Below are positions 1 through 5,497 of a stretch of DNA of 5,501 nucleotides, piece after piece. The position numbers and the translations under genes were made by a program. The notes beneath the pieces are model-generated. The model was not told the origin of the DNA, made no database searches, and was given only the letters and a program-made list of their open reading frames with translations. The DNA lies in contig DIXL01000002.1 in NCBI GenBank assembly GCA_002428685.1, positions 22,613 to 28,113 on the forward strand, written 5' to 3'. The stretch is from Cloacimonetes bacterium UBA6081 (lineage in GTDB: Bacteria > Cloacimonadota > Cloacimonadia > Cloacimonadales > Cloacimonadaceae). Positions within the stretch are counted from its first letter, which is position 1; every line of letters begins with the position of its first letter.

Positions 1-22
1 CTTCCCTATGCTTGACATGACA
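1..22 (+). repeat. Left copy of a 22-bp inverted repeat near the window edges
   Basis: The first 22 bases match the reverse complement of 5457-5478 at 21 of 22 positions; the mismatch is at base 4. The core TGCTTGACATG lies at 9-19 and recurs in the same orientation at 4321-4331. The copy starts at the first base of the window, so it may continue to the left. It contains TTGACA (12-17), which resembles a sigma-70 -35 box, but no good -10 box follows at the usual distance. It is most likely a member of a dispersed intergenic repeat family; a mobile-element end is possible but unproven. Confidence 0.6.
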
Positions 23-71
23 ATAGTAATGCTACTGTTATGCCACAGCAAGGCAAGCAAGCAGACATTAA

Positions 72-129
72 CTTAGGTGCAGAGATGCAGCATTATGGGA
101 TTGGAACCTTTTAATGGCCTTAGGTGCAG
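72..129 (+). repeat. 11-bp direct repeat (CTTAGGTGCAG) in the gatE leader
   Basis: CTTAGGTGCAG occurs exactly at 72-82 and again at 119-129, with starts 47 bp apart. Both lie in the noncoding leader of gatE. The spacing is not an integral number of ~10.5-bp helical turns, so cooperative binding on one face of the helix is not obvious. It could be a regulator half-site pair, a residue of local duplication, or chance. Confidence 0.35.
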
Positions 130-246
130 CACTCGCTGAAGGTTTTGGCAGGTTTAATAACCAACCCCAATTCAGAGCCGGTAAGCAGCATAAAACACTG
201 GACAAAAAGAGGCAGGGCAATGGACTCGCACCCAAAGAATATTATC

Positions 247-254
247 AGGAAGAG
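247..254 (+). promoter_or_regulatory. Ribosome binding site of gatE
   Basis: AGGAAGAG ends two bases before the ATG at 257, with the AGGA core six bases from the start codon. The next in-frame ATG (284) has no such sequence before it. This decides for the longer GatE with its N-terminal extension. Confidence 0.65.
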
Positions 255-256
255 CC

Positions 257-2260
257 ATGGAAAAGAGAAACTACCATAACTGGATGCTTACCCGTGAAAA
301 AGTGGGTTGGGTTCCGCTAACCAAGGCGACCAGCCAAACCTGGTCTGCTTTGGGGTTCAAATGCGGACTGGAAGTGCACCAGCAGCTTAAAACAGCCAAA
401 AAGCTGTTTTGCCGCTGTCCTGCGGGCAGGTATCACGATTTTGAAGTTTATGATGCCGAAATTGTGCGGCACATGCGTCCCACTTTGTCAGAATTGGGTG
501 GCTATGATGGCACCGCTTTGATGGAATTTAAAACCCGCAAAAAGATAGTTTACCGCATCAATAACGACAGTGCCTGCACCTATGAAGTGGATGATACACC
601 GCCGTTTACGCTAAATATGGAAGCCCTGAGCCATGCCATGCAAATTGCCCTGCTGATGAAGCTGAAAATTGTGGGCGAATTGCACATTACCCGAAAACAG
701 TATTTGGACGGCAGTATTCCCACCGGTTTTCAGCGCACTACAATTTTGGGTATCGAAGGTGAATTTCCCATTCCCAACAAAACAATCCGCGTAATCCAAT
801 TTAGCATAGAGGAAGACAGCTGCCGCGAAGTTAGCGATCACCGGCATACCCGCGTTTATTATGCTGATAGGCTTGGCATGCCCCTAATCGAAACGGTTAC
901 CTATCCCGATATGCTAACCCCCTGGGAAGCCGCTGAAGCCGCACAGAGTATCCGTTTTATTTCTCGCAGCAGTGGTAAAGTTCGGGTTGGAATCGGTGCT
1001 GCGCGTGAAGATGTAAACGTTTCCATTACAGGTGGAACCAGGGTGGAGATTAAAGGCGTGGCACATATTAGCTGGATTCCCAAGCTAACTCACAACGAGG
1101 CATTTCGGCAGAAATCGCTGCTGGAAATTAAGGCTATTCTGAACGAAAGAGTGGCGGACAAGGATAAATGGGAAATCAGCCATGCTTTGTTAGATATCGC
1201 AGACTGGAAAAAACATGGCAGCTTAAAGCCTTTCTTAAATGAGGGATGGCAGTTGGTAGCGGTGAATTTACCCCAGTTTGCCGGCATCCTTAGCTGGTTT
1301 AACCAGCCCGGAAAGCTGTTTGCCGATGAGCTGGTTGACCGTTTGAAGGTGATTGCCTGTTTGGAAAAGCCCAATCTGCTGCACAGCGAACAGATTTGCT
1401 TTGAGGAGCATGGCACTCATAGCCTCACAGATGACGATTGGAGCAAAATAAAAATAGTCTTGAACAGCGCAGCTAACGATTCGCAGATAATTTTCTGGGC
1501 ACCCGAAGAAGATATCAAAACCGCCCTGGAAACCATTTCAGAACGTTGTAAAATGGCTTTTGAAGGGGTTCCGAATGAAACCCGTAAATCGCTTCCCGGT
1601 GGCATAACCCTGTTCGAAAGAGTCCTTCCCGGAGCGGATAGAATGTATCCGGATACCGATTCTGCGCCTATTCCGATTTTAGATGAGCAAATTGAGGCAG
1701 CCAAAACAGGATTACCGGTAAGCCTGAGTGAACGCCTGCAACAGCTTTGTGACTGGGGAGTTCCCACCGATGCGCACACATATATCTTGCGGAACAATTT
1801 GATGCCGGTGCTGGAAGAATTGTCCACTGCCTATGAAGTTTCGCCCAAACAGCTTGGCTTGCTGTATGCGCATACGCTAAAAGGCCTGCAGGGATGCAAA
1901 CCTTTGCCCTTTGACAATCAGCGCATAGCCGACCTCTTGATTTTTGTGCAGAAGCGAAAACTACAAAAGGATATCCTGCCTGCCATGCTGAAAGAGCTGT
2001 TCCATAGCCCCAATATGCAATTTACCTCAATTCTGCATGTGTTGGGCTATGCTGAGGTAAATTCCGAGGAAATAAAAGCACAGATACCGCTACTAATGGG
2101 GATGTGGAAAAAGGTGAAGAAGAGAGGCTTCAAGCGTCCCGATGCCCTGGCAAACTGGATTATGGGGCGTTTGCATAAACCCGCCTTGGGCAGCCTGGCT
2201 TTGGCCGAATTACGCAGCTTTGTGGATGCTGCCATCGCTGCGGAGGTGAATCATGCTTGA
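257..2260 (+). CDS. gatE: Glu-tRNA(Gln) amidotransferase subunit E (GatE)
   Basis: GatE binds misacylated Glu-tRNA(Gln), activates the glutamyl group with ATP and transfers ammonia received from GatD, giving Gln-tRNA(Gln) in the cytoplasm. The 667-residue product carries the GatB/GatE cradle signatures: GLEVHQQL (37-44), KLFCRCP (49-55), RPTLSELG (from residue 74), an SGFQRT-like PTGFQRTT segment, EEDSCR, and REDVNVSITGGTRVEIKGV. GatB lacks the AspRS-like GAD insertion, seen here at roughly 300-470 and ending in FEGVPNETRKSLPGG and PGADRMYPDTD (458-468). A helical YqeY/GatB-like tail fills the remainder. Archaeal GatE proteins are around 620-635 residues; the excess is mainly the ~36 residues before GLEVHQQL. 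The ATG at 257 follows a good Shine-Dalgarno, and the stop overlaps gatD. The identification is firm, because the insertion separates it from GatB. Confidence 0.95.
   Translation: MEKRNYHNWMLTREKVGWVPLTKATSQTWSALGFKCGLEVHQQLKTAKKLFCRCPAGRYHDFEVYDAEIVRHMRPTLSELGGYDGTALMEFKTRKKIVYRINNDSACTYEVDDTPPFTLNMEALSHAMQIALLMKLKIVGELHITRKQYLDGSIPTGFQRTTILGIEGEFPIPNKTIRVIQFSIEEDSCREVSDHRHTRVYYADRLGMPLIETVTYPDMLTPWEAAEAAQSIRFISRSSGKVRVGIGAAREDVNVSITGGTRVEIKGVAHISWIPKLTHNEAFRQKSLLEIKAILNERVADKDKWEISHALLDIADWKKHGSLKPFLNEGWQLVAVNLPQFAGILSWFNQPGKLFADELVDRLKVIACLEKPNLLHSEQICFEEHGTHSLTDDDWSKIKIVLNSAANDSQIIFWAPEEDIKTALETISERCKMAFEGVPNETRKSLPGGITLFERVLPGADRMYPDTDSAPIPILDEQIEAAKTGLPVSLSERLQQLCDWGVPTDAHTYILRNNLMPVLEELSTAYEVSPKQLGLLYAHTLKGLQGCKPLPFDNQRIADLLIFVQKRKLQKDILPAMLKELFHSPNMQFTSILHVLGYAEVNSEEIKAQIPLLMGMWKKVKKRGFKRPDALANWIMGRLHKPALGSLALAELRSFVDAAIAAEVNHA
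2242..2248 (+). promoter_or_regulatory. Ribosome binding site of gatD, inside the 3' end of gatE
   Basis: GGAGGTG lies within the last codons of gatE, with GGAGG six bases before the gatD ATG at 2253. With an 8-bp gene overlap, this placement implies translational coupling, which would help keep the two subunits of the heterodimer at matched amounts. Confidence 0.8.
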
Positions 2261-3635
2261 TCTGTTTAAAGGCTATAAAGGCAGAGCACTGGAAGTTTTA
2301 AAGCATTTTCAGGCAAGGGTTTGGGGCGATACCGAAGTGGAAACCACTCGCGGAAAGTTCAGCGGCATAATTTTGCCACGCAGCGAAAACGACGATGATA
2401 AACATATTGTGATAAAACTTATTACCGGCTACAACGTTGGCATAGACGTGGATAACATTTTGGCTATGAAGGAAGTAGGCTACAAGGAGGCGCACTACAA
2501 GATTCCCGAACGCGAGTTCCCCTTTACTGAAGGTTTGCCGCATGTAAAATTACTCGGCACCGGAGGCACCATCGCCAGCCGTTTGGATTATCGCACCGGA
2601 GCAGTGATTCCGGCATTTTCACCGGGTGAACTGTATGGAGCAGTTCCGGAACTGGCGGAGATTTGCAATCTGGATACCGAGAAGTTGTTTGCGGTGTTTA
2701 GCGAAAACATGGGGCCGGAGCAGTATAAAAAGCTGGCTGTTTCCATCGGCAAAGAGATTCATAAAGGCATAGACGGCATCATTATAGGCCACGGCACAGA
2801 CACCATGCATCATACCGCAGCAGCAATGAGCTATATGCTGCAAGACCTGCCGGTGCCGGTGGTAATGGTTGGTTCGCAGCGATCCAGCGACAGGCCTTCT
2901 TCCGATGCAGCTCTGAACCTGATGAATGCAGCCTATGCAGCCGGGCACAGCGACCTGGCAGAAGTGATGGTTTGCATGTTTGGGCCAACCAGCGATGAAT
3001 ATGGACTGCTGCATCAAGGCACCAGGGTGCGCAAGATGCATTCTTCCTACCGCAGCACCTTCAGAACCATCGGACAGGTTCCTTTGGCCATGGTTACGCG
3101 GGATTCGGTTACCCACATCCGGCAGGACTACAATCCCCGCAGAAAAGATAAACAGGTAAAGGTGTTGCCTTTCTTTGAAGAGCGTGTGGCCATTGTTTAT
3201 TATTATCCCAATATGCATCCGGATATCATAGATGCCTTAACCGATAACGGCTACAAAGGCATCGTGATTGCCGGAACCGGGCTGGGACACATCAATAAAC
3301 CGGTGTATCCTGCCATCAAACGAGCCGTGGCCAAAGGCGTGCAGATTTTCATGACCGTGCAAACGCTGTGGGGCTTTGTCCACATGTTTGTTTACGACAC
3401 GGGACGCGATTTAATGAGCATGGGCATTATCCCCGGCGAAAACCTGCTTCCGGAAGTAGCATATATTAAGCTGGGCTGGGCTTTGGGACAAACCAATGAT
3501 CCAGCCAAAGTGCGCGAACTGATGCTCACTCCCATTGCCGGAGATATCACCGAAGGCGAACCCTATAACGGCTATCTGGTGTTTCAGGGCGGAATTCCCG
3601 AAGTGGAGGAATTCATCCGCAAGTATCATAAATAG
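2253..3635 (+). CDS. gatD: Glu-tRNA(Gln) amidotransferase subunit D (GatD), asparaginase-type
   Basis: GatD hydrolyses glutamine, or asparagine in archaeal enzymes, and channels the ammonia to GatE. The 460-residue product has a ~90-residue N-terminal beta domain typical of GatD, then an L-asparaginase-like domain. Catalytic motifs are intact: GTGGTIAS (102-109, nucleophile-type Thr103), HGTDT (180-184, Thr182 and Asp183), GSQRSSDRPSSD (207-218) and VRKMHSS with Lys261. These line up with the Thr-Thr-Asp-Lys set of archaeal GatD. GTGLGH and LPEVAYIKLGWALGQTNDP near the C-terminus are also GatD-like. A plain type I or II asparaginase would lack the N-terminal domain and would not sit in a gatE operon. 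The length is normal for the family and no frameshift is seen. The ATG overlaps the gatE stop and has an excellent Shine-Dalgarno. A further archaeal-style gatDE feature is that no gatA, gatB or gatC is nearby. Confidence 0.96.
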   Translation: MLDLFKGYKGRALEVLKHFQARVWGDTEVETTRGKFSGIILPRSENDDDKHIVIKLITGYNVGIDVDNILAMKEVGYKEAHYKIPEREFPFTEGLPHVKLLGTGGTIASRLDYRTGAVIPAFSPGELYGAVPELAEICNLDTEKLFAVFSENMGPEQYKKLAVSIGKEIHKGIDGIIIGHGTDTMHHTAAAMSYMLQDLPVPVVMVGSQRSSDRPSSDAALNLMNAAYAAGHSDLAEVMVCMFGPTSDEYGLLHQGTRVRKMHSSYRSTFRTIGQVPLAMVTRDSVTHIRQDYNPRRKDKQVKVLPFFEERVAIVYYYPNMHPDIIDALTDNGYKGIVIAGTGLGHINKPVYPAIKRAVAKGVQIFMTVQTLWGFVHMFVYDTGRDLMSMGIIPGENLLPEVAYIKLGWALGQTNDPAKVRELMLTPIAGDITEGEPYNGYLVFQGGIPEVEEFIRKYHK

Positions 3636-3692
3636 GATTGGTGCCCCGTCAAGCCTGCTGTAACTTGTTTGATCGAGACATCGGCAACATAT

Positions 3693-3720
3693 TGTCGTTC
3701 CCGCGGAGGCGGGAATCCAG
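3693..3720 (+). repeat. REP-like palindrome, left copy
   Basis: A 28-bp unit containing a perfect 7-bp stem, TTCCCGC / GCGGGAA, with a GGAG tetraloop. It matches the reverse complement of 3805-3832 at 27 of 28 positions, and the identity extends one base further inward. It lies 57 bp after the gatD stop. GC-rich palindromes of this kind are typical intergenic REP elements and often stabilise or terminate the upstream mRNA. Confidence 0.75.
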
Positions 3721-3782
3721 CCAATAAAAAGTTTTGTTAGAACTACAGATAAACTTATGCCTATCAGTATAATAGATGTGCC

Positions 3783-3799
3783 ACCCTTACAGGGTTTTT
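3783..3799 (+). terminator. Possible weak rho-independent terminator inside the REP spacer
   Basis: ACCCT (3783-3787) pairs with AGGGT (3791-3795) around a three-base loop and runs directly into TTTTT (3795-3799). The stem is only five pairs, so the call is weak, but it is correctly placed to end the gatE-gatD transcript. Alternatively it is just part of the repeat element. Confidence 0.3.
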
Positions 3800-3804
3800 C
3801 AGTG

Positions 3805-3832
3805 CTGGATTCCCACCTCCGCGGGAACGACA
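3805..3832 (-). repeat. REP-like palindrome, right copy (inverted)
   Basis: Reverse complement of the unit at 3693-3720 with one substitution. The change turns one C-G pair of the 7-bp stem into a G-T wobble when the minus strand is read as RNA, so folding is largely kept on that strand. Confidence 0.75.
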
Positions 3833-3883
3833 GTATGACATAAGTAACTTGATATGACCTTAGTTTTAAAGCAATTTCAAAAT

Positions 3884-3890
3884 AAGGAGA
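3884..3890 (+). promoter_or_regulatory. Ribosome binding site of the ferredoxin-nitroreductase remnant
   Basis: AAGGAGA ends seven bases before the GTG at 3898. It supports GTG as the ancestral start. Translation initiation appears intact although the gene downstream is broken. Confidence 0.65.
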
Positions 3891-3897
3891 CTATAAG

Positions 3898-4240
3898 GTG
3901 CCTACTGTTCAGGTAAATGAAAGTTTGTGCAACAAATGCAATGTGTGCGAAGCGGTTTGCACCATGAGAATTGTAACGGCAGCTACAGAATCCGCATTTC
4001 CACAAGTCCCGGCAGTAAAAGAAGCTTACTGTTTGAAATGCGGTCATTGCGAAGCTTTTTTACCCGCAAAAAGCCTTAATTCTGGATTTTCACGCCAGGG
4101 AAAAGCTTTACTTCAATCTACTGGCTCCTTCTTTGAAAATCGGGGCATGCTGGGCAGGATTTATCAGAATGGCAATAGACGTGGATAAACTCTGTCCAAG
4201 CAGAGCTAAGAAAGAAGAGGAATCTTTCAAACACAGATAG
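3898..4240 (+). pseudogene. Decayed ferredoxin-nitroreductase fusion (frameshifted, internally deleted)
   Basis: The GTG-started frame opens with a ferredoxin-like 2[4Fe-4S] domain: C11, C14, C17 and C21 complete the first cluster motif, and C45, C48 and C51 start the second. As read, this frame loses the eighth cysteine (Leu55) and stops at 4188. Shifting frame by one base at the T run 4056-4061 restores family-like sequence, F-YPQKALILDFHAREK, where Tyr (TAC) stands in for the expected Cys (TGC). The same frame continues as LYFNLLAPSLKIGACWAGF, a late segment of the nitroreductase domain, and stops at 4240. The roughly 100 or more residues normally between these parts are missing, as is the usual C-terminus. 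Intact relatives of this fusion are FMN oxidoreductases of about 250-280 residues. The 96-residue product as read is therefore a fragment rather than a true small ferredoxin, though a truncated single-cluster protein could still be made. Confidence 0.8.
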
Positions 4241-4320
4241 AAAGCATTATAAACTAAGGTTTTATGTGTTAGGTAACGGTCGAGACTTTTGCAATTCCAA
4301 GAGCGAGTAACAAGAAATTT

Positions 4321-4331
4321 TGCTTGACATG
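4321..4331 (+). repeat. Third copy of the TGCTTGACATG repeat core
   Basis: Exact 11-base match to 9-19 in the same orientation and to 5460-5470 in reverse. The match does not extend over the full 22 bp here. It lies about 60 bp upstream of the dinD GTG and includes TTGACA (4324-4329), so it could instead supply a -35 box for dinD, but no convincing -10 box sits 17 bp downstream. Confidence 0.45.
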
Positions 4332-4373
4332 TATGAGGCATAGTAGATTGTGCCCTCGGTGGATAAAAAACAT

Positions 4374-4382
4374 AAAGAGAGG
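4374..4382 (+). promoter_or_regulatory. Ribosome binding site that sets the dinD start
   Basis: AAAGAGAGG ends seven bases before the GTG at 4390. The alternative upstream TTG at 4324 has no such site and lies inside the repeat core, so GTG is preferred. Confidence 0.7.
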
Positions 4383-4389
4383 TACTAAG

Positions 4390-5199
4390 GTGACTATTGG
4401 TGATATCAAATCCCTTGCCACCGTTCCCTTTGATTTTGATTCTTTTTCGAAACAAAATGGGGATACGTACTGGCTTGCATCTGAATTGATTGATATACTT
4501 GGTTATGCTAATATAACGTCTTTTCGAAAAGTAATAAACAAAGCAATGATAGTATGCACAAATCTCAATATAGATTTAGGGAACAATATTAGACAGGTTA
4601 TTTCAAAGGATGGCACTCATGATTATCGGCTTTCTCGTTTTGCGTGCTATCTATGCGCGATGAATGCGGACGTAAGAAAGCAGAAAGTGTCTCAGATACA
4701 AGCGTATTTTATCGCTTATACAGAAGCATTCTCCAAGTGGATAGAGCATGAAAATGCGATTGAAAGAGTTTATATCCGTGGAGAGATATCGGAACATGAG
4801 CGTCAAATATCGGGTGTAGCAAAACAGCATGGGGTAGAAATCTACGCTTATTTTCAAAACGCAGGATACATGGGGCTGTATAACATGAGCTTAAACAAAC
4901 TTAGAGACCTGAAGGGAATACCTGATAAACGCACACCTCTGGACTTTATGGGAACCACAGAACTTGCAGCTAATCTCTTTAGAATAACCCAGACTGAGGA
5001 AAGAATAAAGAATCAGGATATAAAAGGTCAAGCATCACTGGAGCGGACAGCGGAAGAAGTCGGCAAAGATGTTCGGAAGATAATGGTTAAAAATGGGGGT
5101 ACTGCCCCTGAAGATTTACCTGTAGCACCGGATATTAAATCAGTTAAAAAGCAGCTAAAGCAAACACATAAAAAAATGCTAAAACAAGATAAAAAGTGA
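4390..5199 (+). CDS. dinD: DNA damage-inducible protein D (DinD-like)
   Basis: In E. coli DinD is SOS-induced and inhibits RecA filament activity; that role is inferred here from homology only. The 269-residue product (E. coli DinD is about 274) has a BRO-N-like N-terminal domain, with WLASELIDILGY (28-39) and LSRFACYLCAMNAD (from 81) where E. coli has WSARQLGKLLGY and LSRYACYLVVQNGD. Further family motifs are FQNAGYMGLYNMSL (GYMGLY 159-164), MGTTELAANLFRITQTEE (187-204), VGKDVR and GGTAPEDLP (236-244). The C-terminus from about 250 is strongly lysine-rich. GTG is chosen as start because of its Shine-Dalgarno and because it aligns with the E. coli start; a TTG at 4324 would add 22 unrelated residues. 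The gene is visibly more A+T-rich than gatE-gatD, which suggests separate acquisition. It stands alone, with no phage or SOS genes beside it here. Confidence 0.9.
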   Translation: MTIGDIKSLATVPFDFDSFSKQNGDTYWLASELIDILGYANITSFRKVINKAMIVCTNLNIDLGNNIRQVISKDGTHDYRLSRFACYLCAMNADVRKQKVSQIQAYFIAYTEAFSKWIEHENAIERVYIRGEISEHERQISGVAKQHGVEIYAYFQNAGYMGLYNMSLNKLRDLKGIPDKRTPLDFMGTTELAANLFRITQTEERIKNQDIKGQASLERTAEEVGKDVRKIMVKNGGTAPEDLPVAPDIKSVKKQLKQTHKKMLKQDKK

Positions 5200-5216
5200 T
5201 GCTTTAACACCATCTA

Positions 5217-5241
5217 CAAACATAGGCTACGTCTATGTTTG
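5217..5241 (+). terminator. Hairpin 17 bp after the dinD stop, possible transcript end
   Basis: CAAACATAG (5217-5225) pairs perfectly with CTATGTTTG (5233-5241) around a seven-base loop. No T tract follows directly; purine-rich sequence does. A second near-copy of the right arm, CTATGTTTTG (5266-5275), is followed by a T6 run at 5282-5287, so the left arm could pair with either. It is likely to protect or end the dinD mRNA, but it does not fit the textbook terminator form. Confidence 0.45.
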
Positions 5242-5321
5242 GAGAGGGAGTAAGGAAATCTAATTCTATGTTTTGAGGTTCTTTTTTACGTTGGATAAAT
5301 CACCACGCCTATCATCCCAAT

Positions 5322-5337
5322 ACCGGTTGAAACCGGT
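5322..5337. repeat. Short inverted pair ACCGGTT / AACCGGT
   Basis: Two 7-bp arms at 5322-5328 and 5331-5337 separated by only GA. The loop is too short for a stable RNA hairpin without opening a pair, so it fits a dimeric protein-binding site or a cruciform-like repeat about as well as a stem-loop. No neighbouring gene start shows what it would control. Confidence 0.35.
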
Positions 5338-5358
5338 TGCCCTCAGCCTGTGTAGGAC

Positions 5359-5381
5359 AAAAGAACTAAATAGTTTTTTTT
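5359..5381 (+). terminator. A+T-rich hairpin with T8 tract, weak terminator candidate
   Basis: AAAAGAACTA (5359-5368) can pair with TAGTTTTTTT (5371-5380) through one G-T wobble, and the T run extends to 5381. The core AACTA/TAGTT has a two-base loop, so some pairs must open. With so few G-C pairs it would be weak. It could also serve a gene entering from the right, since the A run gives a T tract on the minus strand. Confidence 0.3.
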
Positions 5382-5456
5382 GATATATTTCGTAAAAGTT
5401 ACTTGACAGAAAACGTATGGAAAATAAAAATTGGTTTGTGGTATTGGAATAGCTAG

Positions 5457-5478
5457 TGTCATGTCAAGCATAGGTAAG
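5457..5478 (-). repeat. Right copy of the 22-bp inverted repeat
   Basis: Read on the minus strand it matches 1-22 with one mismatch, and it includes the TGCTTGACATG core at 5460-5470. It sits directly beside, and overlaps by three bases, the hairpin at 5476-5497, so the full repeat unit may be core plus hairpin. The matching hairpin for the left copy would lie just outside the window. Confidence 0.6.
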
Positions 5479-5497
5479 CTGATCTCCCGATCGGCTT
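5476..5497. repeat. REP-like hairpin at the right edge
   Basis: AAGCTGATC (5476-5484) pairs with GATCGGCTT (5489-5497) through one T-G wobble around a TCCC loop. It is compact, intergenic and next to a repeat copy, which fits a REP-type unit of a different family from the one at 3693-3832. It could alternatively be the terminator of a gene beyond the window, though no T run is visible before the edge. Confidence 0.45.

Larger units (their letters stand above)
23..256. other. Leader region upstream of gatE, no gene recognised
   Basis: This stretch holds no convincing coding sequence on either strand. A 68-codon open frame starts at the ATG at 114 but has no ribosome binding site, runs out of frame into gatE and resembles nothing I recognise. 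The stretch does contain an 11-bp direct repeat, CTTAGGTGCAG, at 72-82 and 119-129. No strong sigma-70 promoter is visible, so the gatE transcription start cannot be placed from sequence alone. Confidence 0.5.
3691..3834. repeat. Inverted REP pair enclosing an A+T-rich spacer (BIME- or MITE-like)
   Basis: Two near-identical REP-like units point toward each other across a spacer of about 84 bp (3721-3804) that encodes nothing. REP doublets in this arrangement are the usual mobile form of REP elements, moved by REP-associated RAYT transposases. No transposase is encoded here, and I see no target-site duplication at the edges. On RNA the two arms could pair into one long hairpin. The whole block sits between gatD and the decayed nitroreductase, so it may separate their transcription. 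Confidence 0.6.
4241..4389. other. Intergenic gap between the pseudogene and dinD
   Basis: A+T-rich noncoding stretch of about 150 bp. It contains the third copy of the TGCTTGACATG repeat core and the dinD ribosome binding site. I looked for E. coli-type (CTGT-N8-ACAG) and Gram-positive-type (GAAC-N4-GTTC) LexA boxes and saw neither. No recognisable further nitroreductase sequence is present. Confidence 0.5.

Noticed and set aside
12..40. TTGACA (12-17) as the -35 box of a gatE promoter
   Set aside because: No acceptable -10 box at 16-18 bp spacing; the hexamer is part of a repeat that also occurs away from gene starts.
114..320. 68-codon open frame beginning in the gatE leader
   Set aside because: No ribosome binding site, no recognisable family, and it overlaps the first 64 bases of gatE in another frame.
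2619..3218. 199-codon open frame antisense to gatD
   Set aside because: Lies wholly within the strongly conserved gatD coding region; composition is that of an antisense shadow.
3691..3834. CRISPR array
   Set aside because: Only two units, in opposite orientation and with an overlong spacer; no Cas genes.
4190..4205. CTCTG/CAGAG stem at the end of the pseudogene
   Set aside because: Only five pairs with a six-base loop and no T tract; expected by chance.
4324..4389. TTG at 4324 as the dinD start
   Set aside because: No Shine-Dalgarno, lies in the repeat core, and adds 22 residues absent from known DinD proteins.
4108..4455. 115-codon minus-strand frame over the pseudogene end and dinD start
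   Set aside because: Overlaps recognisable nitroreductase and DinD sequence on the plus strand and resembles nothing known.
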